A stretch of DNA of 64,000 nt. Source: Pseudomonas_T sp032052615. GTDB lineage: Bacteria; Pseudomonadota; Gammaproteobacteria; Pseudomonadales; Pseudomonadaceae. How positions within the stretch are numbered: position 1 is the first letter of the stretch; each line of letters starts with the position of its first letter. The notes under the pieces are model-generated. The model searched no databases. It saw only the letters and a list, made by a program, of their open reading frames with translations, and had not been told where the DNA came from. Both the position numbers and the translations under genes were made by a program. Of this stretch, positions 48,814 to 56,944 are shown one piece after another. The DNA lies in contig DAMBWF010000005.1 of assembly GCA_032052615.1 (NCBI GenBank), positions 124,001-188,000 on the forward strand, given 5' to 3'.

Positions 48814-51270
48814 TCAGAAGGTGTAGCTGAGGGTGGCGGTCACGTTGCGGGTTTCGCCGAAGTAGCAAAAATCCAGGCTGTAGCAGGACGCCACGTACTT
48901 CTCGTTGAGCAGGTTGTTGGCGTTGAAGCGCGCCTCCAGCCCGGTCAGGCCCAGCTTGCCCAGGTCGTAGCGCACCGCGGCGTCGACCAGGGTGTAGGAG
49001 GGCACATGCTCGGTGTTTTCCTTGTCCGCCCAGCTCTTGCCGACATAGCGGGCGCCACCGCCCACGCTCAGGCCGTCCGCCAGGCCGCTGGAGAAGGTGT
49101 AGTCGGCCCACAGCGAGGCCATGTGCCGGGGCGCCTGGTTGGGAGTGTTGCCCCGGTTGCCGTCGGCGGCCTTGCGGTACTCGATGTCCGTAAAGGTGTA
49201 GCTGCCCAGCAGCTTGAGCTGGTCGGTGACCTGGGTGTGGGATTCCAGCTCCAGCCCCTGGGAGCGAACCTCGCCCACCGAGGTGTAGAAGGTTTCCTGG
49301 GGACGCTTGGAGGCGACGTTCTCCTGGGTGATGTGGAACAGTGCGGCGGTGTAGAAGCTGCGGCCGTCCTCCGGCTCGAACTTGAGCCCAGCCTCCCATT
49401 GCGTGCCTTCGGTGGGCTCCAGCGGTTGGCCGGCGGCGTCGGAATAGGCGTTCGGGTTGAACGACTCGGAGTAGCTGATGTACGGCGCGATGCCACTATC
49501 GAATCGGTAGAGCACGCCGGCGCGGCCGGTGAATTTCTGCCGGTCCTCGTCGTTGCGGCTGTCGGCCAGGCGATCTTCCACGGAAATGTTCACCCAGTCC
49601 TGGCGCAGGCCGAGGGAGAAGCGCCAGCGGTCCAGCTCCACCAAGTCCTGCAGGTAGAGACCGGTCTGGTCGAGGCGGCGGGTGTAGCGGGTCTCGGGGT
49701 AGAAGGCGACCTGGCTGTCTCCGTAATGAGGATCGAAAGCGTCCAGGTCCGAAGCCTTGCCGGAGGTCCACAGCACGTCGGTCTTGCGCCGCTGGTAATC
49801 GAGGCCCAGCAGCAGGGTGTGCCTGGCGCTGCCGGTGACGAAATCGGCTTGCAGCATGTTGTCCAGGGTATAGGCGCGCAGATCCTCTTCGCCGCCGGAG
49901 TAGTAACGGTTGAGCCGGTCGCTGCCCGGGGCGGTCCAGCCATAGCCGTAGACCTGCTCCAGTTCCACGGTGGAATCCAGGACCCGGAGGTTCTGCCGTC
50001 CGGTCCAGACGTCGTCGAAGCGGTGCTCCAGTTGATAGCCGGCCATCCGCTGGGTGCGCTCGAAGCGATCGCGGTCGGGCTCGCCGTCGAAGAAACGCTC
50101 GGAAATGCGCTGGCCGTTGTGGAGGTGCAGGCTGCCGTCGGCCGGCACGCCGCTGTGATAGCCGCCCTCCGGGTCCCGTTGCAGGTAGCCTTGCAGGGTC
50201 AGGGTGGTGTCTTCGTCGAAGTCGATGGCCAGGGTCGGGGCGATGGCGTAGCGCTTCTCGCCGGCCACATGTTCAAATTGGGTGTCGGACGCATGGGCCA
50301 GGCCCACCACGCGGTAGGCGATGCGTTTATCGTCGTCCAGCGGGCCGGAAAAATCGAAGCCGGTGCCTTTCTGGCCCATGTTGCCCACCGTGGCCTCCAC
50401 CTGGTGGTAGGGCTGGTAGAGCGGCTTCTTGCTGGTCAACGCCACCAGCCCGCCCGGCAGGCTGCGCCCGTAGAGCACCGAGGAGGGCCCCTTGACCACA
50501 TCGATGCGCTCCAGGAAATACGGGTCGATCTGCATTGAGCTGAAGGTGCCGCTGTCGCCCATGGAGCGCAGGCCATCGAGGTAGATGTTGTCCACGCTGC
50601 CGTCGGCGAAGCCGCGCATCACCACGTAGTCATAGCGGTTGGACGCGCCGATCTGGCCGGTGAAGATACCGGGCGTGTAGCGCATCGCTTGCTGCACGGT
50701 TTTCGATGCCTGGTCGTCCATCTGCTCGCGGGTGACCACGGACACCGACTGGGAGGTCTCCAGCAGCGGCAGGCTGGTCTTGGTCGCCACGCTGCTATGG
50801 GTGGCGAGGTAGCCGTCCACGCTGCCCAGGGCGTTGCCGATGGCCAGTCCGGATACTTCGGTCGCCGGGATGGCCAGGGTGTCCGCTTCCCGGGGCGCCG
50901 CCCGCAGGGCATAGCGGCTGCCGTCCTCGCTCACCGGCTCCAGCGTGGTGCCCATGAGCAACCGGCGCAGCCCGCTTTCCACGCTGAATTCGCCCCGCAG
51001 GCCGGGAGAGGAAAGCCCGTGGGTCTGCTCGGGAGTGGTGGAGAGGCTGATCCCGGCGTCGCGGGCGAAGCGGTTAAGCGCCTCGTCCAGCGGGCCGGCC
51101 GGGATCGCGTAGCGTTGCACGGCGGCCGCGCCGCGTTCGCCGGGTTGCGCCCAGCCGAGCCCGGGGGCGAGCGTCCCCAGGGTCATGCACAGCAGGGCGC
51201 CGCGCACGGCGAGGCTCAAGGACGATGGGGTGGCGGGCGCGGCGGAGCGGGACGGGAGTCCGGTCATCAT
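48814..51270 (-). CDS. fiuA: TonB-dependent siderophore receptor with STN signalling domain (hydroxamate type)
   Basis: An 818-residue outer membrane receptor. Signal peptide ends near residue 41; the STN domain (IPAGPLDEALNRFARDAGIS) interacts with FecR. The plug contains LLETSQSVSVVTREQMDDQ and YVVMRGFADGSVDNIYLDGL; the barrel ends in YVASCYSLDFCYFGETRNVT and a terminal Phe. The C-terminal cysteine pair and motif resemble FhuA/FiuA ferrichrome receptors. The symbol is my best match, not certain. Downstream of fecI/fecR-type genes. Confidence 0.85.
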   Translation of the reverse strand: MMTGLPSRSAAPATPSSLSLAVRGALLCMTLGTLAPGLGWAQPGERGAAAVQRYAIPAGPLDEALNRFARDAGISLSTTPEQTHGLSSPGLRGEFSVESGLRRLLMGTTLEPVSEDGSRYALRAAPREADTLAIPATEVSGLAIGNALGSVDGYLATHSSVATKTSLPLLETSQSVSVVTREQMDDQASKTVQQAMRYTPGIFTGQIGASNRYDYVVMRGFADGSVDNIYLDGLRSMGDSGTFSSMQIDPYFLERIDVVKGPSSVLYGRSLPGGLVALTSKKPLYQPYHQVEATVGNMGQKGTGFDFSGPLDDDKRIAYRVVGLAHASDTQFEHVAGEKRYAIAPTLAIDFDEDTTLTLQGYLQRDPEGGYHSGVPADGSLHLHNGQRISERFFDGEPDRDRFERTQRMAGYQLEHRFDDVWTGRQNLRVLDSTVELEQVYGYGWTAPGSDRLNRYYSGGEEDLRAYTLDNMLQADFVTGSARHTLLLGLDYQRRKTDVLWTSGKASDLDAFDPHYGDSQVAFYPETRYTRRLDQTGLYLQDLVELDRWRFSLGLRQDWVNISVEDRLADSRNDEDRQKFTGRAGVLYRFDSGIAPYISYSESFNPNAYSDAAGQPLEPTEGTQWEAGLKFEPEDGRSFYTAALFHITQENVASKRPQETFYTSVGEVRSQGLELESHTQVTDQLKLLGSYTFTDIEYRKAADGNRGNTPNQAPRHMASLWADYTFSSGLADGLSVGGGARYVGKSWADKENTEHVPSYTLVDAAVRYDLGKLGLTGLEARFNANNLLNEKYVASCYSLDFCYFGETRNVTATLSYTF

Positions 51271-51357
51271 GGAAGTCCATCGGTGAAGGGAGGTTGTCCT
51301 CTAAGCCGGACGAAGCGCCGAAACCCGACAGAAATGCCCGAACTTTTTTTCGGGGCT

Positions 51358-52356
51358 TCAGGCGAGGGCTTCCACCTCCACCCACCAGCGAGTGCGGTAG
51401 CGCACCCGTACCGGCAATGCGCGGGCGAGCAAGGCCAGCAGGGCATCGGTATCGTCCAGGCGGTAGACGCCGGACAGGCGCAGGTCGGCGATGGCCGTCG
51501 CGCAGCCGAGGCGACCCCGGCGGTAGCGGCTCACCTCGGCGAGGAAGTCCGCCAGGCGCATGTCCCGGGTGACGATCAGGCCCTCGGTCCAGGCCTCGAC
51601 CTCCAGGGGCGGTCGCGTCAGGCGCCACGCGTCGCGCGCCTCGATGCGGTAGTGCTCGCCGGCCTCCACCCGCAAGGGCGAGGCCCCGGCGGTGGGGGTT
51701 TCCCACGGCCAGCGGGGCGCCGGCGGGGCCAGGGCAACCTGACCGCGCAGCACGCTCAGGCGCGCGAACGCCGCCTCCTGGCGCAGGACGAAGCGCGCAT
51801 CGCGGACCTCCAACAGCCGTCCGGCACTCTGCACCTGCAGGGGCGGCGCGTCGGAAGCTCGCCGCTCCAGGCGGATTTCTCCCTGGCGCAGGATGAGTCG
51901 TTGCCGGGGACCGCCGCGTCGAAGGTCCACCGCGCTGTCGCTGTTCAGCGTGAGGCGGGTCGCCGCGTCCACGAAGAACGCGCGTCGCTCCCCGGTGGCC
52001 GTGGCGTAGTCGGCGTTCCAAGCGAGCCAGGGCTCGCGATCGTGCAACAGCCAGGCGCCGCCCGCGCCGGCCAGGCTCGCCGACAGCAGTTTCAACGCCT
52101 GGCGGCGGCGCAGCCGCTGGGCGCTACGCTCCAGGGCATCGAACGCCACCCCGTCCCCCGGCAACGCCTGGAAGCTGCCATCCAGTTCGGCGCTCAGCCG
52201 TTGCACCTGTTGCCAGGCCGCTTCGTGGCGAGGGTCGGTGCCACGCCATTCATTACACGCGTGGCGCACGGTCGCGTCCTGCCCGGTGGAGCGCAGGCGT
52301 ACCAGCCAGCCGATGGCCTGGCGGACCGCCTGGCCGTCGGACGGTTGGGCCGTCAT
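51358..52356 (-). CDS. FecR-type anti-sigma/transmembrane signalling protein
   Basis: A 332-residue protein with an N-terminal anti-sigma part (DGQAVRQAIGWLVRLRSTGQ, WRGTDPRHEAAWQQVQRLSA), one weak membrane segment near residue 90 (LLSASLAGAGGAWLL), and a periplasmic FecR part (YATATGERRAFFVDAATRLT, RLILRQGEIRLERR). It passes the receptor STN signal to the sigma factor. Overlaps the sigma gene by 4 bp. Confidence 0.9.
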   Translation of the reverse strand: MTAQPSDGQAVRQAIGWLVRLRSTGQDATVRHACNEWRGTDPRHEAAWQQVQRLSAELDGSFQALPGDGVAFDALERSAQRLRRRQALKLLSASLAGAGGAWLLHDREPWLAWNADYATATGERRAFFVDAATRLTLNSDSAVDLRRGGPRQRLILRQGEIRLERRASDAPPLQVQSAGRLLEVRDARFVLRQEAAFARLSVLRGQVALAPPAPRWPWETPTAGASPLRVEAGEHYRIEARDAWRLTRPPLEVEAWTEGLIVTRDMRLADFLAEVSRYRRGRLGCATAIADLRLSGVYRLDDTDALLALLARALPVRVRYRTRWWVEVEALA

Positions 52357-52904
52357 GGTCGAGCCTCGTCGGTCTCGGCAGGCCGTGCCTGCTCAAGTGG
52401 ACCGCCGTCGGCGAAACGCACCCGATAGCAGTGGTAGAGCGCCTCGGCCACGTAGCGCTCGACGCTGCGCAGGGAAACCCCCATGCGCGCGGCGATCTCG
52501 CCATGGCTCAACCCTTCGCACTGGGCCAGCAGGAAGGCCGTGCGTACCCGTGGCTTGAGGCCGTCCAGCAGGCGGGCGATACGCTCCAGTAGCTCCAGCA
52601 CCAGCTCGCGAGCCTCCGGCGACGGCGCCGTGTGTTCCGGTAGGTGAGCCAGGCTCTCCAGGTAGGCCCGTTCCAGCTCCTCGCGGCGCCAGTGGTCGAC
52701 CACCAGTCCACGGGCCACCGTGCGCAGGAAGGCGCGCGGGGTCTTGATGTCGCCCAGCTCCGGGCGACCCAGCAGGCGCAGGAAGGTGTCCTGGGCGAGA
52801 TCGGCGGCATCGGCCGCGTTGCCAAGCCTGCTGCGCAGCCAGTGGTTGAGCCATCCGTGGTGATCGGTGTAGAGGGTATGCAGCGCGAGGGTGGATGAAG
52901 ACAT
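52353..52904 (-). CDS. ECF sigma factor, FecI-like
   Basis: A 183-residue iron-starvation sigma factor. Region 2: LYTDHHGWLNHWLRSRLGNA, AADLAQDTFLRLLGRPELGD and PRAFLRTVARGLVVDHWRRE. Region 4: RVRTAFLLAQCEGLSHGEIA, ARMGVSLRSVERYVAEAL. ATG at 52,904 follows a Fur box, and upstream extension of the frame is noncoding. Directs transcription of the receptor gene when siderophore is bound. Confidence 0.92.
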   Translation of the reverse strand: MSSSTLALHTLYTDHHGWLNHWLRSRLGNAADAADLAQDTFLRLLGRPELGDIKTPRAFLRTVARGLVVDHWRREELERAYLESLAHLPEHTAPSPEARELVLELLERIARLLDGLKPRVRTAFLLAQCEGLSHGEIAARMGVSLRSVERYVAEALYHCYRVRFADGGPLEQARPAETDEARP

Positions 52905-52936
52905 GGAGTGAGGATGGCCGCTGGAAGACACTATCA

Positions 52937-52955
52937 AATGATAATGACTCGCATT
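52937..52955 (-). promoter_or_regulatory. Fur box upstream of the FecI-like sigma gene
   Basis: On the minus strand AATGCGAGTCATTATCATT matches the Fur operator pattern of FecI-type promoters (GATAATGATAATCATTATC consensus; the right half fits nearly fully). It lies 33 bp before the sigma start, so iron-replete Fur would repress the whole signalling unit. Confidence 0.85.
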
Positions 52956-53013
52956 GTTATACATCCGACTCCATGCAGTCCAGCCATGTCTTGGCGAAGG
53001 GCCAGCCGCCGGC

Positions 53014-53703
53014 CTACCAGGGAAGCGTTTCGCCCCGGTAGTCGAGAAAGGCGCAATGGTTGCGCCCACGGTGGGCCTGGATCACCCGGGCCAGACCCTG
53101 GGCGCTTTCGTCCACCGTGAGCGGCGCGTTGCCGCCGCCCATGTCGGTTTGCACCCAACCCGGGTGCAGCGCCAGGATGCTGTGGCGCAACGGCGCGCGG
53201 CGCTCGGCCCAACTGCGCAGCAGGCTGTTGAGCGCCGCCTTGCTGGCACCGTACAGGGGCATGTCCGCCGCCCGGTTCAGGGTCACGCTGCCCATCTGCG
53301 AACTGGTGAACCCCAGCACGCCGCCTTCCGCGATGCGCGGGAGCAAGTGCTGGGCCAGGCGTAGTGGAGTAATGGCATTGGTGGTGAACAACGCCGCGGT
53401 CTCGGCGGCGCCGATCCGGCCGGGGTCCTGGTGCGCCGGACCGTAGACGCCGGCGTTGAACAGGGCGTACTCCAGGGGCGCGTCGCCCAGGGCCGCCAGC
53501 AAGCGCTCGGCCGCGTGTTCGTCGTCCAGGTCGCCGAAGATCAATCGCAACCGGTCGCCGTGGGTTGCGCCCAGGGCGACCAGCACGTCGGCGTGCGCCT
53601 CGCTACGGGCCGCGGCATACACCGTCAAGCCTTGGTCGAGGAAGGTGCGTACCAGCCCCAGGCCGATACCGCGGGTGGTGCCGGTGATCAGGATGTTCGC
53701 CAT
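53014..53703 (-). CDS. Short-chain dehydrogenase/reductase
   Basis: A 229-residue classical SDR: TGTTRGIGLGLVRTF nucleotide motif, DLDDEHAAERL, NAGVYGP, catalytic Ser in GFTSSQMGSV and YGASK (Tyr-xxx-Lys), then HPGWVQTDMGG. Small SDRs of this type resemble C-factor-like or short aldehyde reductases. It lies 38 bp downstream of the MBL-fold gene, same strand, likely one operon controlled by the divergent LysR protein. Substrate unknown. Confidence 0.88.
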   Translation of the reverse strand: MANILITGTTRGIGLGLVRTFLDQGLTVYAAARSEAHADVLVALGATHGDRLRLIFGDLDDEHAAERLLAALGDAPLEYALFNAGVYGPAHQDPGRIGAAETAALFTTNAITPLRLAQHLLPRIAEGGVLGFTSSQMGSVTLNRAADMPLYGASKAALNSLLRSWAERRAPLRHSILALHPGWVQTDMGGGNAPLTVDESAQGLARVIQAHRGRNHCAFLDYRGETLPW

Positions 53704-53741
53704 GACGAGACCTCGGTGGTGTGAAAGGAGGGGACGTGGCC

Positions 53742-54614
53742 TCAGGGCCACTGCATCTCGCCCTTGAGCACCTTGGCGCTCAGCTCCAGATCGGCTTCGC
53801 CCGCCAGGGTGGGATAGTGACGCTTCATGGCGGCCACCAGTTCCTGGGCGTTGGCTGCTTTCGGCAGCTCGGCCTCCAGGGTCTTCAGGTAGTCGCGGGT
53901 GAATCGCAGGTCCTGCAGATCGAAGTGAGGCTGCCCGAGGTAGTGGGCCGGCACCACTTTCCGTGGGTGCAGGGCCTCCAGGCGATCCAGGGCGTCGATC
54001 CAGGCCCGGCGGGATTCCGGGCTCTGGGAGTCGGCGGTCCAGACGTGCATGTTGGCGCTGATCAACACGCCGCCGAGCACGGTGTGGGACGCGGGGATCC
54101 ACAGGGTGGTGGACGCCGGGTCACGGTCCAGGCCGATCACCCGAATAGTCTGGCCCTCCAGGGTCAGACGATCGCCTTCGAGGGCCTTGGGCACCACGGT
54201 GGTCTTGGGGGCGGCGTCCTTTAGCTGGGCCGACCAGTATGCCAGCTTGTGGGCCCGGGTTGCCTCGATATGGGCCACGGTCGCCGGCGTCGCCAATACC
54301 TCGGCCTCGGGGAAGGCGGCGACGAGGGTTTCCAGACCGAAATAGAAGTCCGGATCGCCATGGCTGATGTAGATCGTCTTCAGGGTCTTGCCGCTGGCAC
54401 GGATGCGCTCCACCAGGTCGCGGGCCTGGACCGGGGAGAACTGGGCATCCACCAGCAGGGCGTCGTGCTCGCCGGTGACCAGGGTCGAGGATACCGGGAA
54501 CACCGCCTTGTCGCCGGGGTTGTAGGTGTCCAGAGTCAAGCCTTGGGCAAACAGGTTCTGGGCCGCCAGCAGCAGGGCGCCGGCGAGAAGGGTACGAACG
54601 GGAGAGAGGGTCAT
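53742..54614 (-). CDS. Periplasmic metallo-beta-lactamase-fold protein with altered metal motif
   Basis: A 290-residue protein with a signal peptide (SPVRTLLAGALLLAAQNLFA). The fold shows VSSTLVTGEHDALLVDAQFS and the loop ISHGDPDFYFGLE, where the usual HxHxDH is HxDxDF (His85, Asp87, Asp89, Phe90). Later WIPASHTVLGGVLISANMHV and VVPAHYLGQ supply further ligand positions. Metal binding may be reduced or changed. ATG at 54,614 follows GGAG; the upstream extension is unlikely. First gene of the operon with the SDR. Confidence 0.83.
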   Translation of the reverse strand: MTLSPVRTLLAGALLLAAQNLFAQGLTLDTYNPGDKAVFPVSSTLVTGEHDALLVDAQFSPVQARDLVERIRASGKTLKTIYISHGDPDFYFGLETLVAAFPEAEVLATPATVAHIEATRAHKLAYWSAQLKDAAPKTTVVPKALEGDRLTLEGQTIRVIGLDRDPASTTLWIPASHTVLGGVLISANMHVWTADSQSPESRRAWIDALDRLEALHPRKVVPAHYLGQPHFDLQDLRFTRDYLKTLEAELPKAANAQELVAAMKRHYPTLAGEADLELSAKVLKGEMQWP

Positions 54615-54632
54615 GGAGGCTCCGATGGCAGA

Positions 54633-54654
54633 TAAGAACGAGACCGCGATCTTA
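54633..54654. promoter_or_regulatory. Imperfect dyad, candidate LysR operator
   Basis: TAAGAACG and CGATCTTA (7 of 8 pairs match) separated by 6 bases lie in the 105-bp space between the divergent MBL-fold and LysR genes. This T/A-flanked dyad is the expected kind of site for the LysR regulator. Confidence 0.5.
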
Positions 54655-54719
54655 GTTGCAGCCAGGCGGACAAAAAGCCCCATAATTCGGGCAGGTTTGT
54701 TGCTTGAGGTGAATCAATC

Positions 54720-55619
54720 GTGGATCGGCTGACGGCGGCGCGAGTGTTCGTGGAAGTGGTGGAGCGAGGCAGCCAGACCGCGGCGGCGGATGCCTTGGAC
54801 ATGTCCCGGGCGATGGTGTCCCGCTACCTCATGGAACTGGAAGAGTGGGTCGGCGCCCGGCTGCTGCACCGCACCACCCGCAAGTCCAGCCTGACCGGCG
54901 CCGGCGAGGAGCTGTTGCCCCGCTGCCGCGAGCTGCTGGCCATGGCCGACGGCCTGCGCGAGCTGGACAGCGTGTCCGGCGACACCCTGCGCGGAGCGTT
55001 GCGGATCACCTGCAGCCAGTCCTTCGCCCAAGCCTGGCTGGTGCACCGGGTCAGCGAATTCATCGCCCGGCATCCCGGCGTATCCGTCGACCTGCTGGTG
55101 AACAGCGAGGCGGTGAACCTCGTGGAAGAACGCATCGACCTGGCGCTGCGCATCACCAACCAGCTCGACCCCAACCTGATCGCCCGGCGCCTGGGAGTGT
55201 GCCGCTCGGTGGTATGCGCGACCCCGGCGTACCTGCGTCGCCACGGCACGCCGCAGCATCCCGACGACCTGATGCGGCACAACTGCCTGAGCTATTCGCC
55301 TTTCGGCCGCAGCGTCTGGACGTTCCGCCAGGACGACCGGCCCTGGCCGGTGTCCTTGGGCGGCAACCTCAGCGCCAACGAATCCATGGTGTTGCTGGAG
55401 GCCACCCTGGCCGACGTCGGCATCAGCCTGCAACCGCGCTATTCCGTGGCGCGGTTGCTCAAGGACGGCACGTTGGTGGCCCTGCTGAACGACTACCAGC
55501 CCAAGGAACTGGGCATTCACGCCGTATACGGTAGCCGGCGGCAGATGCCCGCCGTCCTGCGGGCGTTGTTGGATCATCTGGCGCACAAGCTGGAGGCCGA
55601 AACCGACTGGGACGGCTGA
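54720..55619 (+). CDS. LysR-family transcriptional regulator
   Basis: A 299-residue regulator, GTG start. HTH: TAARVFVEVVERGSQTAAAD, ALDMSRAMVSRYLMELEEWV, LLHRTTRKSSLTGAG. Effector domain: LRGALRITCSQSFAQAWLVH, then VDLLVNSEAVNLVEERIDLA, typical of the CrgA-like LysR group. Divergent from the MBL-SDR operon, which it probably controls. Its stop is 5 bp from the convergent aauR stop. Confidence 0.9.
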   Translation: MDRLTAARVFVEVVERGSQTAAADALDMSRAMVSRYLMELEEWVGARLLHRTTRKSSLTGAGEELLPRCRELLAMADGLRELDSVSGDTLRGALRITCSQSFAQAWLVHRVSEFIARHPGVSVDLLVNSEAVNLVEERIDLALRITNQLDPNLIARRLGVCRSVVCATPAYLRRHGTPQHPDDLMRHNCLSYSPFGRSVWTFRQDDRPWPVSLGGNLSANESMVLLEATLADVGISLQPRYSVARLLKDGTLVALLNDYQPKELGIHAVYGSRRQMPAVLRALLDHLAHKLEAETDWDG

Positions 55620-55624
55620 AGCCT

Positions 55625-56944
55625 TCAGAGCCCGTACTTCTTCACCTTGTCGAAGAAGGTGGTCTTGGGCAGCCCCAGGGCCTGGCTGGCCTGGCTGAGG
55701 TTGCCGCCGTTCCGCTCCAGGGCCTCGCTCAGCAGGCGTCGCTCGAACGCCTCCACCGCCTCGGCGAAGCTCGGCCCGACGCTTTCGCTCGGCCCGTTCG
55801 CCTTGAACACCGGCAGCCCCAGGGCGAAGCGCTCGGCGACATTGCGCAATTCCCGCACGTTGCCCGGCCAGTCGTGGGCCATCAGGGCGCAGAGGGTGGG
55901 GCGGTCCAGCTCCGGCGCGACCCGATCCAGGCGCAACGCAGACTGTTGCAGGAAGTGCTCGAACAGCAGCGGGATGTCTTCGCGACGCTCTCGCAACGGA
56001 GGCAGCTCCAGGGTCACCACGTTGAGCCGGTAGTAGAGGTCGCTGCGAAAGCGCCCGGCCTTGCCCTGTTCGGCCAGGTCCGCCTTGGTGGCGGCGATCA
56101 CCCGACAATCCACCGCCACGCTCTGGTTGGAGCCGAGCCGTTCCAGGGTGTGCTCTTGGAGCACCCGCAGCAGTTTGATCTGCAGGTTGAGGGGCATGCT
56201 TTCCACTTCGTCGAGGAACAGCGTACCGCCATCGGCGTGCTCGATCTTGCCGATGCGCCGCTTGCCCGCGCCGGTGAAGGCATGGGCCTCGTGGCCGAAG
56301 ATCTCGCTTTCGAAGAGGTTTTCCGGCAGCCCGCCGCAGTTCAGCGCCACGAAGGGTCGGGCCTGGCGGCGGCTGAAATCGTGCAGGCAGCGGGCGACCA
56401 GCTCCTTGCCGGTCCCGGTCTCGCCCTCGATGAGCACGTTGGCCGAGGTGTCGGCGACGTTGGCGATCAGCTCCCGCAGCCGCTGCATGGCCGGCGAGCG
56501 GCCGAGGATGCGCTGCTCCAGCGCCTGGCGCCCCGCGAGCTGGCGACGCAGGTCGGAGACTTCCCGGGCCAGGGCGCGTTGCTCCAGGGCCCGGCGGACC
56601 ACGTCCACCAGCCGCTCGGGGGAAAAGGGTTTCTCCATGAAGTCGTAGGCGCCGTCGCGCATGGCCTGTACGGCCATGCTGATGTCGCCGTGCCCGGTGA
56701 TCAGTACCACCGGCAGGCTTGGATCGCGGGACTTGAGCCGGGCCAGCAGTTGCAGGCCGTCGAGGCCGGGCAAGCGGATATCGCTGACCACGATACCGGC
56801 GTAATCCTCGCCGATGCGCTGCAAGGCCGCCTCGGCGCTGGTCACGCCCTCGCTGGGGATGTCCTCCAGGGCCAGGGCCTGCTGGCAGCCCAGCAAAACG
56901 TGGGGGTCGTCCTCGACGATCAGGACGCTGAGGCGTTCGCTCAT
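55625..56944 (-). CDS. aauR: Sigma-54 response regulator, AauR/DctD type
   Basis: A 439-residue NtrC-family activator. Receiver domain with Asp55 (IVVSDIRLPGLDG) and Lys105 region (FMEKPFSPE); AAA domain with Walker A GETGTGKE (174-181), an HAFTGA loop (221-226) in place of the usual GAFTGA, Walker B GGTLFLDEVE; a Fis-type HTH at the C-terminus (GGNLSQASQALGLPKTTFFD). Its gene overlaps the kinase gene by 4 bp and lies next to the aat operon, which has AauR-type sites. Assignment to Aau is by neighbourhood and similarity. Confidence 0.88.
   Translation of the reverse strand: MSERLSVLIVEDDPHVLLGCQQALALEDIPSEGVTSAEAALQRIGEDYAGIVVSDIRLPGLDGLQLLARLKSRDPSLPVVLITGHGDISMAVQAMRDGAYDFMEKPFSPERLVDVVRRALEQRALAREVSDLRRQLAGRQALEQRILGRSPAMQRLRELIANVADTSANVLIEGETGTGKELVARCLHDFSRRQARPFVALNCGGLPENLFESEIFGHEAHAFTGAGKRRIGKIEHADGGTLFLDEVESMPLNLQIKLLRVLQEHTLERLGSNQSVAVDCRVIAATKADLAEQGKAGRFRSDLYYRLNVVTLELPPLRERREDIPLLFEHFLQQSALRLDRVAPELDRPTLCALMAHDWPGNVRELRNVAERFALGLPVFKANGPSESVGPSFAEAVEAFERRLLSEALERNGGNLSQASQALGLPKTTFFDKVKKYGL

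Noticed and set aside
48757..50538. 593-codon plus-strand frame
   Set aside because: Antisense of the TonB receptor gene with no recognisable domain.
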